Of a DNA stretch of 64,000 bases, positions 1 through 9,442 are shown one piece after another. The notes under the pieces are model-generated. The model searched no databases. It worked only from the letters and a program-made list of their open reading frames with translations, and had not been told where the DNA came from. Each line of letters starts with the position of its first letter. The stretch's first letter is position 1. The position numbers and the translations under genes are program-made. This DNA is from Rhizobiaceae bacterium (lineage in GTDB: Bacteria > Pseudomonadota > Alphaproteobacteria > Rhizobiales > Rhizobiaceae), in contig JANQKQ010000054.1 in assembly GCA_028281105.1 (NCBI GenBank), positions 1 through 64,000 on the forward strand, written 5' to 3'.

Positions 1-254
1 CCGTCGCCCAGGCCCACGGTGGTGGTGGTCTTGCCCTCGCCCGCCGGCGTCGGATTGATGGCGGTGACCAGGATCAGCTTGCCGTCGGGCTTGTCCGCCA
101 GCGATTTGATGAAGGCCTCCGAAACCTTCGCCTTGTCGTGGCCGAACGGCAGCAGATGCTCAGAAGGGATACCCAGTTTCGCACCGATCTCCTGGATCGG
201 CTTCTTGTCGGCCTCCCGGGCGATTTCGATGTCACTCTTGACGGCTTTACTCAC
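1..254 (-). CDS. fhs: Formate--tetrahydrofolate ligase, N-terminal part (cut by window edge)
   Basis: This gene would make the cytosolic enzyme that joins formate to tetrahydrofolate using ATP, feeding one-carbon units to purine and serine metabolism. The 84 visible residues begin at a GTG (254-252) preceded by GAGGG about seven bases upstream. They contain the FTHFS-type nucleotide-binding loop [12 protein letters not shown] at about residues 69-80, after the usual helix-rich start (SDIEIA..., [13 protein letters not shown]). The rest lies outside the window. Recognition is by family signature; the GTG start is an inference because no ATG lies in frame nearby. Confidence 0.93.
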   Translation of the reverse strand, partial: MSKAVKSDIEIAREADKKPIQEIGAKLGIPSEHLLPFGHDKAKVSEAFIKSLADKPDGKLILVTAINPTPAGEGKTTTTVGLGD

Positions 255-287
255 GGCTTTCCCTCACCCTGTCGCCTGGCGGCGCAA

Positions 288-310
288 TGAAATTCTCGTG
301 CGAAATTTCA
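288..310. promoter_or_regulatory. 7-bp dyad upstream of fhs
   Basis: TGAAATT and AATTTCA form a perfect inverted repeat separated by nine bases, 34 bases upstream of the fhs start. Its position would suit an operator, but no regulator can be named from sequence alone, and a 7-bp AT-rich dyad can arise by chance. Confidence 0.2.
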
Positions 311-408
311 GCTACACATGATCGATGCGACGGGCAAGCGCTTATGGCAAAACGTCATCGAATGTGACCTGCGCGCCTTGTGCGGCGCACACTGGCGGCC
401 AGCGCGCT

Positions 409-2724
409 TCAGCCATATTGCTGCACGGTGGTGCCGGCGAGCGCGGCGATGTTTAGCAGCCCGCGCGCGGTAATCGACGGGGTGACGATCTGCGACTTGT
501 TGCCCATGCCCATCAGGATCGGCCCCACCTCCAGGCCGTTTGCGAGCTGTTTGAGGATGTTGCGGCATCCGCTGGCCGCGTCCGCGTATGCGAAGATCAA
601 GGTATTGGCCGGGCCTTCCAGGCGGGAATTGGGGAAGATGCGCTCACGCAGGGCCGGATCGAGCGCGGCGTCGGAGTGCATCTCGCCCTCGTACTGGAAA
701 TCCAGGTCCATCTCGTCGAGGATCGCGAGCGCTTCGCGCATGCGCCTGCCCGACGAGATGTCCAGATTGCCGAACTGGGAGTGGCTGCACAGCGCGATCT
801 TCGGCGCAATGCCGAACCGGCGCACGTGGCGGGCGGCGCCGATGACGATGTCGGCGACCTGCTGGCCGGATGGCTCGGGACACACATGGGTGTCGGCGAT
901 GAACACCGGCCCCGATTCGAGGATCATCATCGACAGGGCGCCGACCGGTTTACGTCCTTCGCGCCCCAAAACCTGCTCTACATATTGCAGATGCCAGAGA
1001 TACTGGCCGAAGGTGCCGCACACCATGGAATCGGCATCGCCACGATGCACCGCGACCGCGCCGATCGCAGTGGTGTTGGTGCGCATGATCGCCTGCGCCA
1101 GGGCCGGAGTGACGCCGCGGCGTTCCATCAGCGAGTGATAGGTCTCCCAATAGTCGCGATAACGCGGATCGCTCTGTGGGTTGATCAGTTCGAAATCGCG
1201 ATCGGGTACGATCGGCAGGCCGTATTGCTCGCAGCGCGCGACGATCACCTCGGGCCGGCCGATCAGGATCGGCTTGTCGATCGTCTCCTGGAGCATGTTG
1301 AGCGAGGCGCGCAACACCCGCTCGTCCTCGCCCTCGGCGAAGATGATGCGCCGCTCGGACTGGCGCGCCTCCTCGAAGACTTTGCGCATCACCATGCCCG
1401 AGCGGTAGACCATATGCTCCAGGCTGTGGCGGTATTGCCGTATGTCCTCGATCGGCCGCGAGGCCACGCCCGAATCGATCGCCGCCTGAGCCACTTCCAC
1501 CGCAGCTTCCGCCAGCAGGCGCGGGTCGAACGGTTTGGGGATCAGATATTCCGGTCCGAATACCATGCGCTCGCCCTGGTAGACGACTGCGGCTTCAGCC
1601 GCGGAAGACTTGCGCGCCAGATTGGCGATGGCTTTTACGCAGGCGAGTTTCATCTCCTCGTTGATCTCGGTCGCGCCCACATCGAGGGCGCCGCGGAAGA
1701 TGAACGGGAAGCACAGCACGTTGTTGACCTGGTTGGGATAGTCCGACCGGCCGGTGGCGATCAGCGCGTCCGGCGCGACTTCCAGCGCCTCCTCTGGCAT
1801 GATTTCGGGCGTTGGATTGGCGAGCGCGAAGATGATCGGCGGCTTGGCCATCTTGGCCACCATATCGGGCTTAAGAACGCCGGGCCCGGAAAGGCCCAGG
1901 AACAGATCGGCGCCTTCGATCACGTCGTCCAGGGTCGCCGCCTTCTTGCCCTGAGCGAACTCGGCCTTCTCCGGCGTCATGCCGGTCTCGCGGCCGTTAT
2001 AGACCAGCCCTTCGCGATCGATCAGATAGATGTTCTCGCGTTTCGCGCCCAACGCCATCAGCAGGTTGAGGCAGGCGATACCGGCTGCGCCCCCGCCCAC
2101 CGAGACGATCTTGATGTCGGCGAACTTGCGGTCGACGATGTGCAGGGCGTTCATTGCGGCCGCGGCCACCACGATCGCGGTGCCGTGCTGATCGTCGTGG
2201 AAGACCGGGATCTTCATCTTCTCCCGGCACAGCCGCTCTACGGCGAAACATTCCGGCGCCTTGATGTCCTCCAGGTTGACCGCGCCGAAGGTGGGCTCCA
2301 GCGCCGCGACGATGTCGGCGAGTTTCTCCGGATCGGCCTCGTCCACCTCTATGTCGAAACAGTCGATGTTGGCGAATTTCTTGAACAGCACCGCCTTGCC
2401 TTCCATGATCGGCTTGCAGGCGAGCGCGCCGATATCTCCCAGGCCCAGGGCAGCGGAACCGTTGGAGACTACGGCAACCAGGTTGCCGCGGGTGGTGTAT
2501 CTGGCCGCGTTGGCGGGGTCGTCGGCGATTTCCAGGCAGGCTTCGGCCACCCCGGGCGAATAGGCGAGCGACAGATCGCGCTGGTTGGCGAGCGGCTTGG
2601 TGGCGCGAATCTCCAGCTTCCCGGGCTTCGGCATTTCGTGGAAATGCAGCGCCATACGCCGCTGGGCCTGACGTTTGTCTTCCATCAGTTGTTGCTTGTC
2701 TTTGTCGCCCACGTCGCTCCCCAT
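409..2724 (-). CDS. maeB: NADP-dependent malic enzyme with C-terminal phosphotransacetylase-like domain
   Basis: The product oxidatively decarboxylates malate to pyruvate in the cytoplasm and so links the TCA cycle to the pyruvate dehydrogenase encoded later in the window. The 771 residues from the chosen ATG match the usual MaeB length of about 760. Residues about 20-155 are the malic enzyme N-terminal domain ([11 protein letters not shown] near 50). Residues about 165-400 are the Rossmann domain, with [10 protein letters not shown]. The last 330 residues resemble phosphate acetyltransferase ([12 protein letters not shown]), which in this family is thought to be regulatory rather than catalytic. 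The open frame extends 41 codons upstream, but that part is low in similarity to the family, so I start at MGSDVG. The next in-frame ATG (MEDKRQ) is also possible. Confidence 0.96.
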   Translation of the reverse strand: MGSDVGDKDKQQLMEDKRQAQRRMALHFHEMPKPGKLEIRATKPLANQRDLSLAYSPGVAEACLEIADDPANAARYTTRGNLVAVVSNGSAALGLGDIGALACKPIMEGKAVLFKKFANIDCFDIEVDEADPEKLADIVAALEPTFGAVNLEDIKAPECFAVERLCREKMKIPVFHDDQHGTAIVVAAAAMNALHIVDRKFADIKIVSVGGGAAGIACLNLLMALGAKRENIYLIDREGLVYNGRETGMTPEKAEFAQGKKAATLDDVIEGADLFLGLSGPGVLKPDMVAKMAKPPIIFALANPTPEIMPEEALEVAPDALIATGRSDYPNQVNNVLCFPFIFRGALDVGATEINEEMKLACVKAIANLARKSSAAEAAVVYQGERMVFGPEYLIPKPFDPRLLAEAAVEVAQAAIDSGVASRPIEDIRQYRHSLEHMVYRSGMVMRKVFEEARQSERRIIFAEGEDERVLRASLNMLQETIDKPILIGRPEVIVARCEQYGLPIVPDRDFELINPQSDPRYRDYWETYHSLMERRGVTPALAQAIMRTNTTAIGAVAVHRGDADSMVCGTFGQYLWHLQYVEQVLGREGRKPVGALSMMILESGPVFIADTHVCPEPSGQQVADIVIGAARHVRRFGIAPKIALCSHSQFGNLDISSGRRMREALAILDEMDLDFQYEGEMHSDAALDPALRERIFPNSRLEGPANTLIFAYADAASGCRNILKQLANGLEVGPILMGMGNKSQIVTPSITARGLLNIAALAGTTVQQYG

Positions 2725-3007
2725 TGGTTCGCGAGGGCAGCACGCGCCCCCGGCTTTGACTAATGATTGCGGGTTCGTGTCGATAAAGACAAGTGATTTC
2801 GGGCAGGCGGTTTGCGGCGTGCGGCAAACCGATGGCATAGAGCACAACCGTCGGTCGCCGCGTCATCATTTCGCCCCTAACCGCGATCATGCTGCCAACC
2901 GGTTAAGCAGGGCAATGCGGTCTCGGGTTTTGGGCGCTTTACGGGACCAGGATCGCTTCCAGGATATGCTAGGGTTTTCACGAATCGTCGTTGTCAGGAA
3001 TCGTGCG

Positions 3008-4195
3008 ATGGTGCCCAAACGGTGGTGTCCGGACTTAGGCCGGCTGCACAACTGCCAGAACCGGTGGTCGGCGGCCTTAGCTTTGCCTGCGCCCCGTCGG
3101 CTTATCGCCGCAGCGACGATATCCGCGATCGTGTTCGCGCTCACGCCGTCCCATGCATCGGCGCAGTCTGCAGCCTGCTTACAGCTGCAAAACCAACTCG
3201 CCGCGATCTCCACCGGCGGCGGACGGGTCGTCGGCAGCCCGCGCTACCGCCAGTATGACGATGCGGTCAAGGAACAGCGCATTCAGATCAACCGCACCGA
3301 GGAGATGGCGCGGCGCAACGGTTGCTTGGGCGGCGTGCTGGGGCGGCGGTGGGGCGGCACCTGCGGTCGCATCTTCGCGACTTTGGACCAGATGAACGCC
3401 AACCTGGCCAACCTCGAACGGGAGCGGCAGCGATACGCCCCGCGCGGCGTTCATTCCAGTGAAAGCGAGCGTGATTCGATCATCCGCGCCATGAACCGCC
3501 GCGGCTGTTTTTCCGACGGCGGGCAGGCCCGGACAACCAGGGCCGAACCGCGCCGGCGCTCGATCGTCGAGCAGGTATTCGGCGTGCGCACCTATGGTGA
3601 CGACGGCCGCCGCAGCGGTTCGTTCTTCGGCCCCGACGCTTCGATCGCCAGCCGCTACAACACGTTCCGCACCCTGTGCGTGCGCAAGTGCGACGGCTAC
3701 TATTTTCCGATCAGCTTCTCCACCCTGCCCGAGCGTTTCGCCTACGACGAGAGCATCTGTCATGCGATGTGTCCGGGCACCGATGTGGAGCTCTATTTCC
3801 ACGCCATGCCCGAGCAGGACAGCGAGGACATGATCTCGTACCGCACCGAGGAACCCTACGCGGATATGTCCACCGCGTTCGACTATCGCAAGAAGGTCGA
3901 CCCCGAATGCGGTTGCCAGTTCGCTTCGTCCCAGTTCGATCAGATTACCGGGGCGGTGGAGACCGGTTTTGATCAGCCCGAGGTGGCGACGGCCGAGCCG
4001 ACGGTCGCTGCGCCGGTCTGGCGGGTCGACCGGTCGCTTGACCCGGAGAGCGAAGTCAACCGGGCGAGCCGGCTGTCCATGGAGGCGGTCGAACGGCTGC
4101 TGCGGGCGAAACTCCCGGCGCCGCCCGGCGAAACCGTGGCCCTGGCCGACCGCAAGGTCAGGATAGTCGGCCCAGCGTTCTTTCCCGTCCAATGA
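3008..4195 (+). CDS. Secreted DUF2865-type cysteine-containing protein
   Basis: This 395-residue protein has no known biochemical role. The chosen ATG has AGGA seven bases upstream. An N-terminal basic stretch is followed by a hydrophobic segment and a signal-peptidase site (SHASA/QS), so it is probably periplasmic. The body has the CLGG...[14 protein letters not shown] and RRGCF pattern and a [14 protein letters not shown] stretch that I associate with DUF2865 proteins of Rhizobiales, with paired cysteines probably forming disulfides. It is divergent from maeB. Its 3' end overlaps the gltX 3' end by 38 bases, tail to tail. The family name is from memory of the pattern. Confidence 0.8.
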   Translation: MVPKRWCPDLGRLHNCQNRWSAALALPAPRRLIAAATISAIVFALTPSHASAQSAACLQLQNQLAAISTGGGRVVGSPRYRQYDDAVKEQRIQINRTEEMARRNGCLGGVLGRRWGGTCGRIFATLDQMNANLANLERERQRYAPRGVHSSESERDSIIRAMNRRGCFSDGGQARTTRAEPRRRSIVEQVFGVRTYGDDGRRSGSFFGPDASIASRYNTFRTLCVRKCDGYYFPISFSTLPERFAYDESICHAMCPGTDVELYFHAMPEQDSEDMISYRTEEPYADMSTAFDYRKKVDPECGCQFASSQFDQITGAVETGFDQPEVATAEPTVAAPVWRVDRSLDPESEVNRASRLSMEAVERLLRAKLPAPPGETVALADRKVRIVGPAFFPVQ

Positions 4196-5516
4196 GCGGC
4201 AGCAGCTGCGCAAGCTCGGGTCCGTGATCGAGGCCGGTGAGCGCCAGGCGCAGCGGCATGAACAACGCCCTGCCCTTGCGGCCGGTTTCTTCACGCACAG
4301 CCGCCGTCCATCGCCCCCAGGTCTCCGCGTCCCAGGGTTCCTCGGGAAGCGCCTTGGTCGCGCTGGTTAGAAATCCCCTGTCCTCCTCGGCAATCACGGG
4401 CCGGGCGTGTTCGACGATATGCCACCACTGGCTGGCTTCGCTCACCTTGGAGATGTTGTCGCGTACCGCGAGCCAGAATGGTTCGCCGCCACCGATTTCC
4501 AGAAGAGCCAATCGCTCGGCCACCGCGGCAAAATCCATCTCGTGCACCAGTCGGCGATTGAGGCCATCGAGCTCGTGCGGATCGAATTTGGCCGCAGAGC
4601 GGGTGAACATGGACGACTCGAAGCGCCCGGCCAGCGCTGCCAGGTCCTCGAGTGCCTCGATGGGGCCGGACGTTCCGGTCAGCACGGCCAGGCTTGCGAC
4701 CGCCGACGGCTCGTAACCTTGATCGGCAAGGCTGGCGATGGACAGCGAGCCCAGCCGTTTCGACAGCCCCTCGCCGCTCACCGTGGTCAGCAGGTTGTGG
4801 TGGCCGAATTCGGGTGGGTCAGCACCCAGCGCGCCGAACAGTGCGATCTGCACACCGGTGTTGGTGATGTGATCATCGCCGCGCAGCACATGGGTGACGG
4901 CCATGTCGATGTCGTCGACCACGCTGGGCAAGGTGTAGAGGTAGGTGCCGTCGGCGCGGATCAGCACCGGGTCCGATAAGGAGGCCAGATCGACGGTCTG
5001 CTCGCCGCGCATGATGTCCGCCCAGTGATACTCCGTGCGCACCGGATTGGCGGGATCGCCGTCGAAATTGGGCAGCAGGAAGCGCCAGTGCGGGTGGCGC
5101 CCTTCCGCCTCCAGGGTGCGTTTGTCGTCGTCGGTCAGGTTCAGCGCAGAGCGGTCGTAGATCGGCGGACGCCCTCGGGCCAACTGCCGCTTGCGTTTGC
5201 GCTCCAATTCATCGGTGCTCTCATAGCAGGGGTACAGCAAACCGGCCGCGCGCAACCGCTCGGCCGCCGCGCGGTAGGATTCGAAGCGGGCCGACTGGCG
5301 CTCTATGGCGTCGGCTTCGACGCCCAGCCAGCGCAGGTCGCGCTCGATCTGATCGGCGAACTCCTGGCTGGAGCGTTCCGCATCGGTGTCGTCGAACCGC
5401 AGGATGAAACGCCCGTCGTGCTTGCGCGCGAACAGCCAGTTGATCAAAGCGGTGCGCGCGTTGCCGATATGGATGTTGCCGGTCGGTGATGGGGCGAAGC
5501 GCACGGTGACGGACAT
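4158..5516 (-). CDS. gltX: Glutamyl-tRNA synthetase (second GluRS type)
   Basis: This cytosolic class Ic synthetase charges tRNA with glutamate. The 452 residues show the HIGH box as HIGN at 16-19 within [12 protein letters not shown], and the KMSKS box as LSKR at 251-254. The sequence [13 protein letters not shown] is the pattern I know from the shorter second GluRS of alphaproteobacteria, which often carry two copies; which tRNA it prefers cannot be read here. It starts 27 bases downstream of the MFS gene and is probably cotranscribed with it. It overlaps the DUF2865 gene tail to tail. Confidence 0.95.
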   Translation of the reverse strand: MSVTVRFAPSPTGNIHIGNARTALINWLFARKHDGRFILRFDDTDAERSSQEFADQIERDLRWLGVEADAIERQSARFESYRAAAERLRAAGLLYPCYESTDELERKRKRQLARGRPPIYDRSALNLTDDDKRTLEAEGRHPHWRFLLPNFDGDPANPVRTEYHWADIMRGEQTVDLASLSDPVLIRADGTYLYTLPSVVDDIDMAVTHVLRGDDHITNTGVQIALFGALGADPPEFGHHNLLTTVSGEGLSKRLGSLSIASLADQGYEPSAVASLAVLTGTSGPIEALEDLAALAGRFESSMFTRSAAKFDPHELDGLNRRLVHEMDFAAVAERLALLEIGGGEPFWLAVRDNISKVSEASQWWHIVEHARPVIAEEDRGFLTSATKALPEEPWDAETWGRWTAAVREETGRKGRALFMPLRLALTGLDHGPELAQLLPLIGRERTLGRLS

Positions 5517-5543
5517 CTGATGGCTCTTGCGGCTGCTGAATCT

Positions 5544-6770
5544 TTAGGGGCTGACGGCAAGCTGGCGGGCGGCCACCCGCCGCGAAACCGCCAGCATGAT
5601 GAAGCTGGCGACGATGCAATAGCATCCCATCGCCACGATCTGCGACAGATAACTGACGCCCTGATCGATCAGCGTGCCGGTGATGCCCGGTCCCAGGGCC
5701 GTTGATAACACTACCATCGCGGCCACCACCGAGCGGATGGCGCCCAGATGGCGCACCCCATAGATCTCCGGCCATACCGCGCCGAACATGGTCGACGATA
5801 CGCCATACGATACGCCCAGCAAGGACATGAAGATGTACATCGCCGACCAGTGCTCCATCAGCCCCAGGACAAAACAGGCGGCCGCCAGCGGGGCCAGGAA
5901 ATAGGGCAGCATGTGGATGGCCGAAAACCGATCGACCAGCGCTCCGGTGATCAACGCGAAGACCACCGTGGTCGCCGACATTGCGATGTATGAAGTGGCG
6001 AACAGCTGCATCGACCAGCCGCGCAGTTCGACCAGATATTCGGGGTGGAAGAAGATCGTGGTGCCGATGAAGCCCGGCGCCAGAATGCCCGCCAGCGACG
6101 CCCAGAACACCGGATCGCGCAACGCCTCGCGTCGGGTCCAGTCTCGCGCGACCAGGCCCAGGTCGGCGGCAGCGGCGGAGCGCGGCGAGCGCTCGACCCG
6201 CATCAAAAGCGTGATCAACGGCAAGCCGACGACCACGAGCAACGCGCCTGCGGCAAACCAGGTGCTGCGCCAGCCGACCAACACGGCCATGGTGACGAAG
6301 ACCAGCGGCAGGGCCGCCTCGCCCGCCTGAAGGCCGAGCCCGGTGACCGAGACCGCGCGGCCGCGCTGGGCCGCGTACCAGCGACCCATGGCGGTCATCG
6401 CGTTGTGCACCATCATGCCCTGGCCAAACAGGCGAAGCATGAACAGCGCTACCACCAACAACATCCAATGATGCGCGGTGGCCATTATGACGGTCGAGAT
6501 CGCCAGCATTACGATGGTGCCGGCGGCGACGACGGCGACGCGCGCATGGTCGACTACCCGGCCGACGAACGGCAGCACCGCCGCGCTCGCACAGGTGGCG
6601 ATCATGTAGAGGCTGCCGAACTGGCCGTGGCTCAGCGCGAATTCGGATCTGATGCCGTTGCCTGACAGCGAAATGAAGAACGTCTGGCCAAACGAGGAAA
6701 AGAACGTCAGCAACATGCCGCCGGCGAGCCAGCGCGCATTGTCGCGGATGAAGACAAAGAAGGCAGCCAT
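5544..6770 (-). CDS. Major facilitator superfamily transporter
   Basis: This 408-residue inner-membrane protein has about twelve hydrophobic segments, with the usual central break near residues 200-225. A charged loop with R/DHAR after the second segment (GRVVDHARVA) matches the MFS A-motif region. YAAQRGRAVSVTGLGLQAGEAALP resembles the fourth and fifth segments of MFS carriers of small organic anions. The substrate is not identifiable. It is probably the first gene of a two-gene unit with gltX, and the start is the only good ATG before the first membrane segment. Confidence 0.88.
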   Translation of the reverse strand: MAAFFVFIRDNARWLAGGMLLTFFSSFGQTFFISLSGNGIRSEFALSHGQFGSLYMIATCASAAVLPFVGRVVDHARVAVVAAGTIVMLAISTVIMATAHHWMLLVVALFMLRLFGQGMMVHNAMTAMGRWYAAQRGRAVSVTGLGLQAGEAALPLVFVTMAVLVGWRSTWFAAGALLVVVGLPLITLLMRVERSPRSAAAADLGLVARDWTRREALRDPVFWASLAGILAPGFIGTTIFFHPEYLVELRGWSMQLFATSYIAMSATTVVFALITGALVDRFSAIHMLPYFLAPLAAACFVLGLMEHWSAMYIFMSLLGVSYGVSSTMFGAVWPEIYGVRHLGAIRSVVAAMVVLSTALGPGITGTLIDQGVSYLSQIVAMGCYCIVASFIMLAVSRRVAARQLAVSP

Positions 6771-6952
6771 GGCTGCGACCCTCTGAAGTGTGAGGACGCC
6801 GGCCGGACTTCGGCCCGACCGGGCGGTTCAACAATCGGTTTTCACGTCTGCGGATTGCGCCGGCCAATCGACGCTTGATCTAAGTGCATGGTAGAAATCG
6901 GTTTTTTCTTAATGTGATGAAATGCACACATACACAGGCGTACCCTGCCTAT

Positions 6953-7060
6953 ATGTCAATCATCACACAGCAAGCGCGGTTCGGCAAGGACCTCCAGCCT
7001 GTCAAGCGCGCCCCGGACCACGGTCCGCCCGTGACCTCCCAAAGAAACCCTCGGCCTTGA
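6953..7060 (+). CDS. Possible 35-residue open reading frame ending inside a hairpin
   Basis: An ATG at 6953 opens a 35-codon frame (MSIITQQARFGKDL..., basic and proline-rich towards the end). Its TGA falls in the loop of the hairpin at 7041-7076. There is no convincing ribosome binding site and no downstream gene on this strand. I do not recognise it. It may be chance, or a small peptide. Confidence 0.2.
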   Translation: MSIITQQARFGKDLQPVKRAPDHGPPVTSQRNPRP

Positions 7061-7076
7061 ACCAGCCGGGGTTTCT
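7041..7076 (-). terminator. Rho-independent-like hairpin after coq10
   Basis: AGAAACCC(T)CGGC pairs with GCCGGGGTTTCT across a loop of nine bases, giving about twelve pairs with one bulged base. Read on the minus strand, it lies 17 bases past the coq10 stop and ends in GGGTTTCTTT, which suits termination of lipA-coq10. It could also act on the plus strand. Confidence 0.55.
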
Positions 7077-7092
7077 TGCGTTTGGGACCTGC

Positions 7093-7545
7093 TCAAGCCG
7101 AACCGTAGAGCTCGTCCGCCCGCCTCTCGAATGCACCGGTGTAACGGGCAAATACCTTTTCGAACATCGCACCCATGACCAGGGCAAGGGCCCGGCTTTT
7201 GAACTCGTAGTCGATATCGAAACACACCTCGCAGCCGCCCTCTTTGCGCTCGTCGAACCGCCAGCGGTTGGCGAGGTGCCTGAACGGCCCCTCGACGGCC
7301 TCCACGTCGATCGTCAGCTTCGATGGATCGAGCGTGATCCGGCTGGTGAAGGTCTCACGCAGCAGCTTGTAGCCCACGGTCATGTCCGCGGTGATCTGTT
7401 CGCATCCATCCTTGTTGCGGCGTGAGCGCACGACCAGATTTTCGCAAAACGGCACGAATTGCGGATATTTTTCCACGTCGGCCACCAGGTCGAACATATG
7501 CGCTGGCGGGTGCGAGACCCGGTGGCGGTGGGAAACGGTGGGCAC
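7093..7545 (-). CDS. coq10: COQ10/RatA-type START-domain protein
   Basis: This 150-residue SRPBCC/START-fold protein is of the Coq10 family, which binds ubiquinone and assists respiratory electron transport. The opening HRHRVSHPPAHMFDLVADVEKYPQFVPFC is diagnostic, and the body follows the family's full length. It starts two bases after the lipA stop, so the pair is one transcript. The same pair is common in Rhizobiales. Some members are annotated RatA toxin-like, but nothing here suggests a toxin-antitoxin role. Confidence 0.9.
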   Translation of the reverse strand: MPTVSHRHRVSHPPAHMFDLVADVEKYPQFVPFCENLVVRSRRNKDGCEQITADMTVGYKLLRETFTSRITLDPSKLTIDVEAVEGPFRHLANRWRFDERKEGGCEVCFDIDYEFKSRALALVMGAMFEKVFARYTGAFERRADELYGSA

Positions 7546-7547
7546 GA

Positions 7548-8510
7548 TCAGTCGGCGGCCAGCTGCCGCTCTCGAGCGGCCCGCAATCTGGCGAAATCCT
7601 CGCCCGCATGGTAGGAGGAGCGGGTCAGCGGGCTCGATGAGACCATCAAGAAGCCCTTGGCGTAGGCGACCTTCTCGAAAGACTTGAACTCGTCCGGCGT
7701 AACGAAGCGGGCAATCGGATGGTGCTTTCGCGTCGGCTGCAGATATTGGCCGATGGTGATGAAATCGACGTCCGCCGATCGCAGATCGTCCATCAGCTGC
7801 AGCACCTCGTTGCGCTCCTCGCCCAGCCCCACCATGATGCCCGACTTGGTGAACATGCCCGGATCTAGCTCCTTGACCCGCTGAAGCAGCCGGATCGAAT
7901 GGAAATAGCGTGCGCCCGGCCGTACCGTCAGATAATGCGACGGCACCGTTTCCAGATTGTGGTTGAACACGTCGGGCTTGGCGGCGACCACCCGCTCCAG
8001 CGCGCCGTCCTTGCGCAGGAAGTCGGGGGTGAGGATTTCGATCGTCGTCGCGGGTGAACGCTCGCGTATCGCTGCGATGGTCTCGACGAAATGCTGGGCG
8101 CCGCCATCGTCCAAATCGTCGCGGTCGACCGAGGTGATGACCACGTGGTTGAGCCCCAGCCTGGCGACCGCCTCGGCGACCTGGGCCGGCTCACCGGGGT
8201 CAAGCGGGCCGGGCACACCGGTGCGCACGTTGCAAAACGCGCACGCGCGCGTGCAGATCTCGCCCATGATCATCATGGTGGCGTGCTTTTTCGACCAGCA
8301 TTCGCCGATGTTCGGACAGCCGGCCTCCTCGCACACGGTGACCAGATTGTGCTCGCGCACGATCTGCCGGGTCTGCTCGTAGACCGGCGAGCCGCCTGCG
8401 CGCACGCGAATCCAGTCCGGCTTTCTGAGCAATGGCGTTTCCGGCCGGTTGACCTTTTCGGGATGGCGCGGGCGGGCGGATTGCGAGACCGTATCGAGCA
8501 CGGTGACCAT
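7548..8510 (-). CDS. lipA: Lipoyl synthase
   Basis: This radical-SAM enzyme inserts two sulfurs into octanoyl groups on lipoyl domains such as those of PdhB and PdhC, encoded a few kilobases away. The 320 residues carry the auxiliary iron-sulfur cluster cysteines C60, C65 and C71 ([12 protein letters not shown]) and the radical-SAM cysteines C86, C90 and C93 (CTRACAFC). The C-terminal [15 protein letters not shown] motif is intact. It is followed directly by coq10. Confidence 0.98.
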   Translation of the reverse strand: MVTVLDTVSQSARPRHPEKVNRPETPLLRKPDWIRVRAGGSPVYEQTRQIVREHNLVTVCEEAGCPNIGECWSKKHATMMIMGEICTRACAFCNVRTGVPGPLDPGEPAQVAEAVARLGLNHVVITSVDRDDLDDGGAQHFVETIAAIRERSPATTIEILTPDFLRKDGALERVVAAKPDVFNHNLETVPSHYLTVRPGARYFHSIRLLQRVKELDPGMFTKSGIMVGLGEERNEVLQLMDDLRSADVDFITIGQYLQPTRKHHPIARFVTPDEFKSFEKVAYAKGFLMVSSSPLTRSSYHAGEDFARLRAARERQLAAD

Positions 8511-8521
8511 GGTTGCCAGAC

Positions 8522-8842
8522 CTAGTCCAGTTTCAATGAGGATGCGTCAATATACGACGGCAAAATAGTCGTTCTGTCCAAGATGGCAGATTTCAACTGA
8601 TCTAGCGTAAGGTTTTTTGCGCCCGAGAGATCGGCTCCGATCAGAATCGTATCGGTCAGGTCAGCATCCTCGAAATCCGCGCCAACGAAGATCGCATTTG
8701 TTGCATCCGCACCGGACAAATTGGCCTTCCGTAGTGAGGCGCCACTCAGGTCGGTGCGACGTACAAAAGCGCCACGAATGTCCAACGGCGGCAGGACGTC
8801 CGGGTTCAGGTGTCTCGGCTTTAGGGATTGGGATTGAGCCAT
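8522..8842 (-). CDS. Pentapeptide-repeat protein (probable C-terminal half of a split gene)
   Basis: The 106 residues hold about seven tandem A(D/N)LXX pentapeptides ([17 protein letters not shown]...), which fold as a right-handed beta helix. Its ATG lies inside the 3' end of the upstream gene, overlapping by 22 bases in a different frame. In relatives an N-terminal membrane segment and helical region precede such repeats in one chain. This may therefore be the second half of a frameshifted gene, or a translationally coupled partner. Function is unknown. Confidence 0.7.
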   Translation of the reverse strand: MAQSQSLKPRHLNPDVLPPLDIRGAFVRRTDLSGASLRKANLSGADATNAIFVGADFEDADLTDTILIGADLSGAKNLTLDQLKSAILDRTTILPSYIDASSLKLD

Positions 8843-9216
8843 TTCTTCACCGTTTGCATGATCTCGGCGACGTCAGCAGGGGGGCCGCTGTCACCGTAAC
8901 TTTGTCGGTTTTCACGCAGATACGCCTCCAATAGCCGATAGACGGGTCTGGCGAGATCGGGAAAATCTTCAGCGATCTGCTGCAAAATATAGATCGCGCC
9001 AAGCCGAACTTCCATCTTTTCATCGGAAAGTTGGCCGACGGCACGATTGAATAGCTCGGCTACATGGTCACGACGGGCAAGTTCCGCCTGCCTCGTGGAT
9101 GCCTCAGCCTGCCGATTAGCAGCAAAAACGCGATTCCATGCCAAGTAGATACCGACGACAGCAGCAGCAGTCAAAGCGCCATTGCGTATCAACTCCGACC
9201 ACTGCAGAAAGTCCAT
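8821..9216 (-). CDS. Membrane-anchored helical protein (N-terminal half of the pentapeptide pair)
   Basis: This 131-residue protein has one transmembrane segment near residues 11-28 (NGALTAAAVVGIYLAW). A charged helix follows (RQAELARRDHVAELFNRAV), then GQLSDEKMEVRLGAIYILQQIAEDFPD, which is the usual lead-in to pentapeptide repeats in larger proteins. It stops after WLNPNP, 22 bases into the pentapeptide gene. I start at MDFLQW, because the 20 codons upstream are cysteine-rich and unlike a membrane protein start. Confidence 0.7.
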   Translation of the reverse strand: MDFLQWSELIRNGALTAAAVVGIYLAWNRVFAANRQAEASTRQAELARRDHVAELFNRAVGQLSDEKMEVRLGAIYILQQIAEDFPDLARPVYRLLEAYLRENRQSYGDSGPPADVAEIMQTVKKWLNPNP

Positions 9217-9442
9217 GCGAGCGCCCTCAGAAGACGAACAAAGCAAGCAGGCGTCGCAACTTAGCAGGTCCCGCACGCGCTAGACAGGCCAGAGTCCGCA
9301 TATCTATGGCCTTGATTTTGCATGTTTGTCGCCAGCAGCGCGAATTCTTCGTTGAACGGCTCCGGCTGGGCACGCCGATGTCCCGGATCGGGCCGAGGAC
9401 GCGCCGCGTGCACACAATACCGGTCAAAACGGGACGCAAGCC

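Larger units (their letters stand above)
6771..7092. other. Intergenic stretch between the MFS gene and coq10
   Basis: This stretch holds the promoter side of the MFS-gltX unit, which reads leftwards, and the 3' end of the lipA-coq10 unit. Two copies of AATCGGTTTT occur near 6834 and 6897. A 35-codon frame lies at 6953-7060, and a hairpin lies at 7041-7076. I see no tRNA or other RNA gene. Confidence 0.5.

Noticed and set aside
676..2763. Long open frame (695 codons) on the plus strand opposite maeB
   Set aside because: It is the antisense of a clear malic enzyme gene; G/C-rich third positions keep the opposite frame open. The translated sequence is Arg/His/Gly/Asp-rich without domain motifs.
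7093..7545. RatA toxin of a toxin-antitoxin pair
   Set aside because: The sequence is the Coq10-type START domain paired with lipA, with no antitoxin-like RatB partner beside it.
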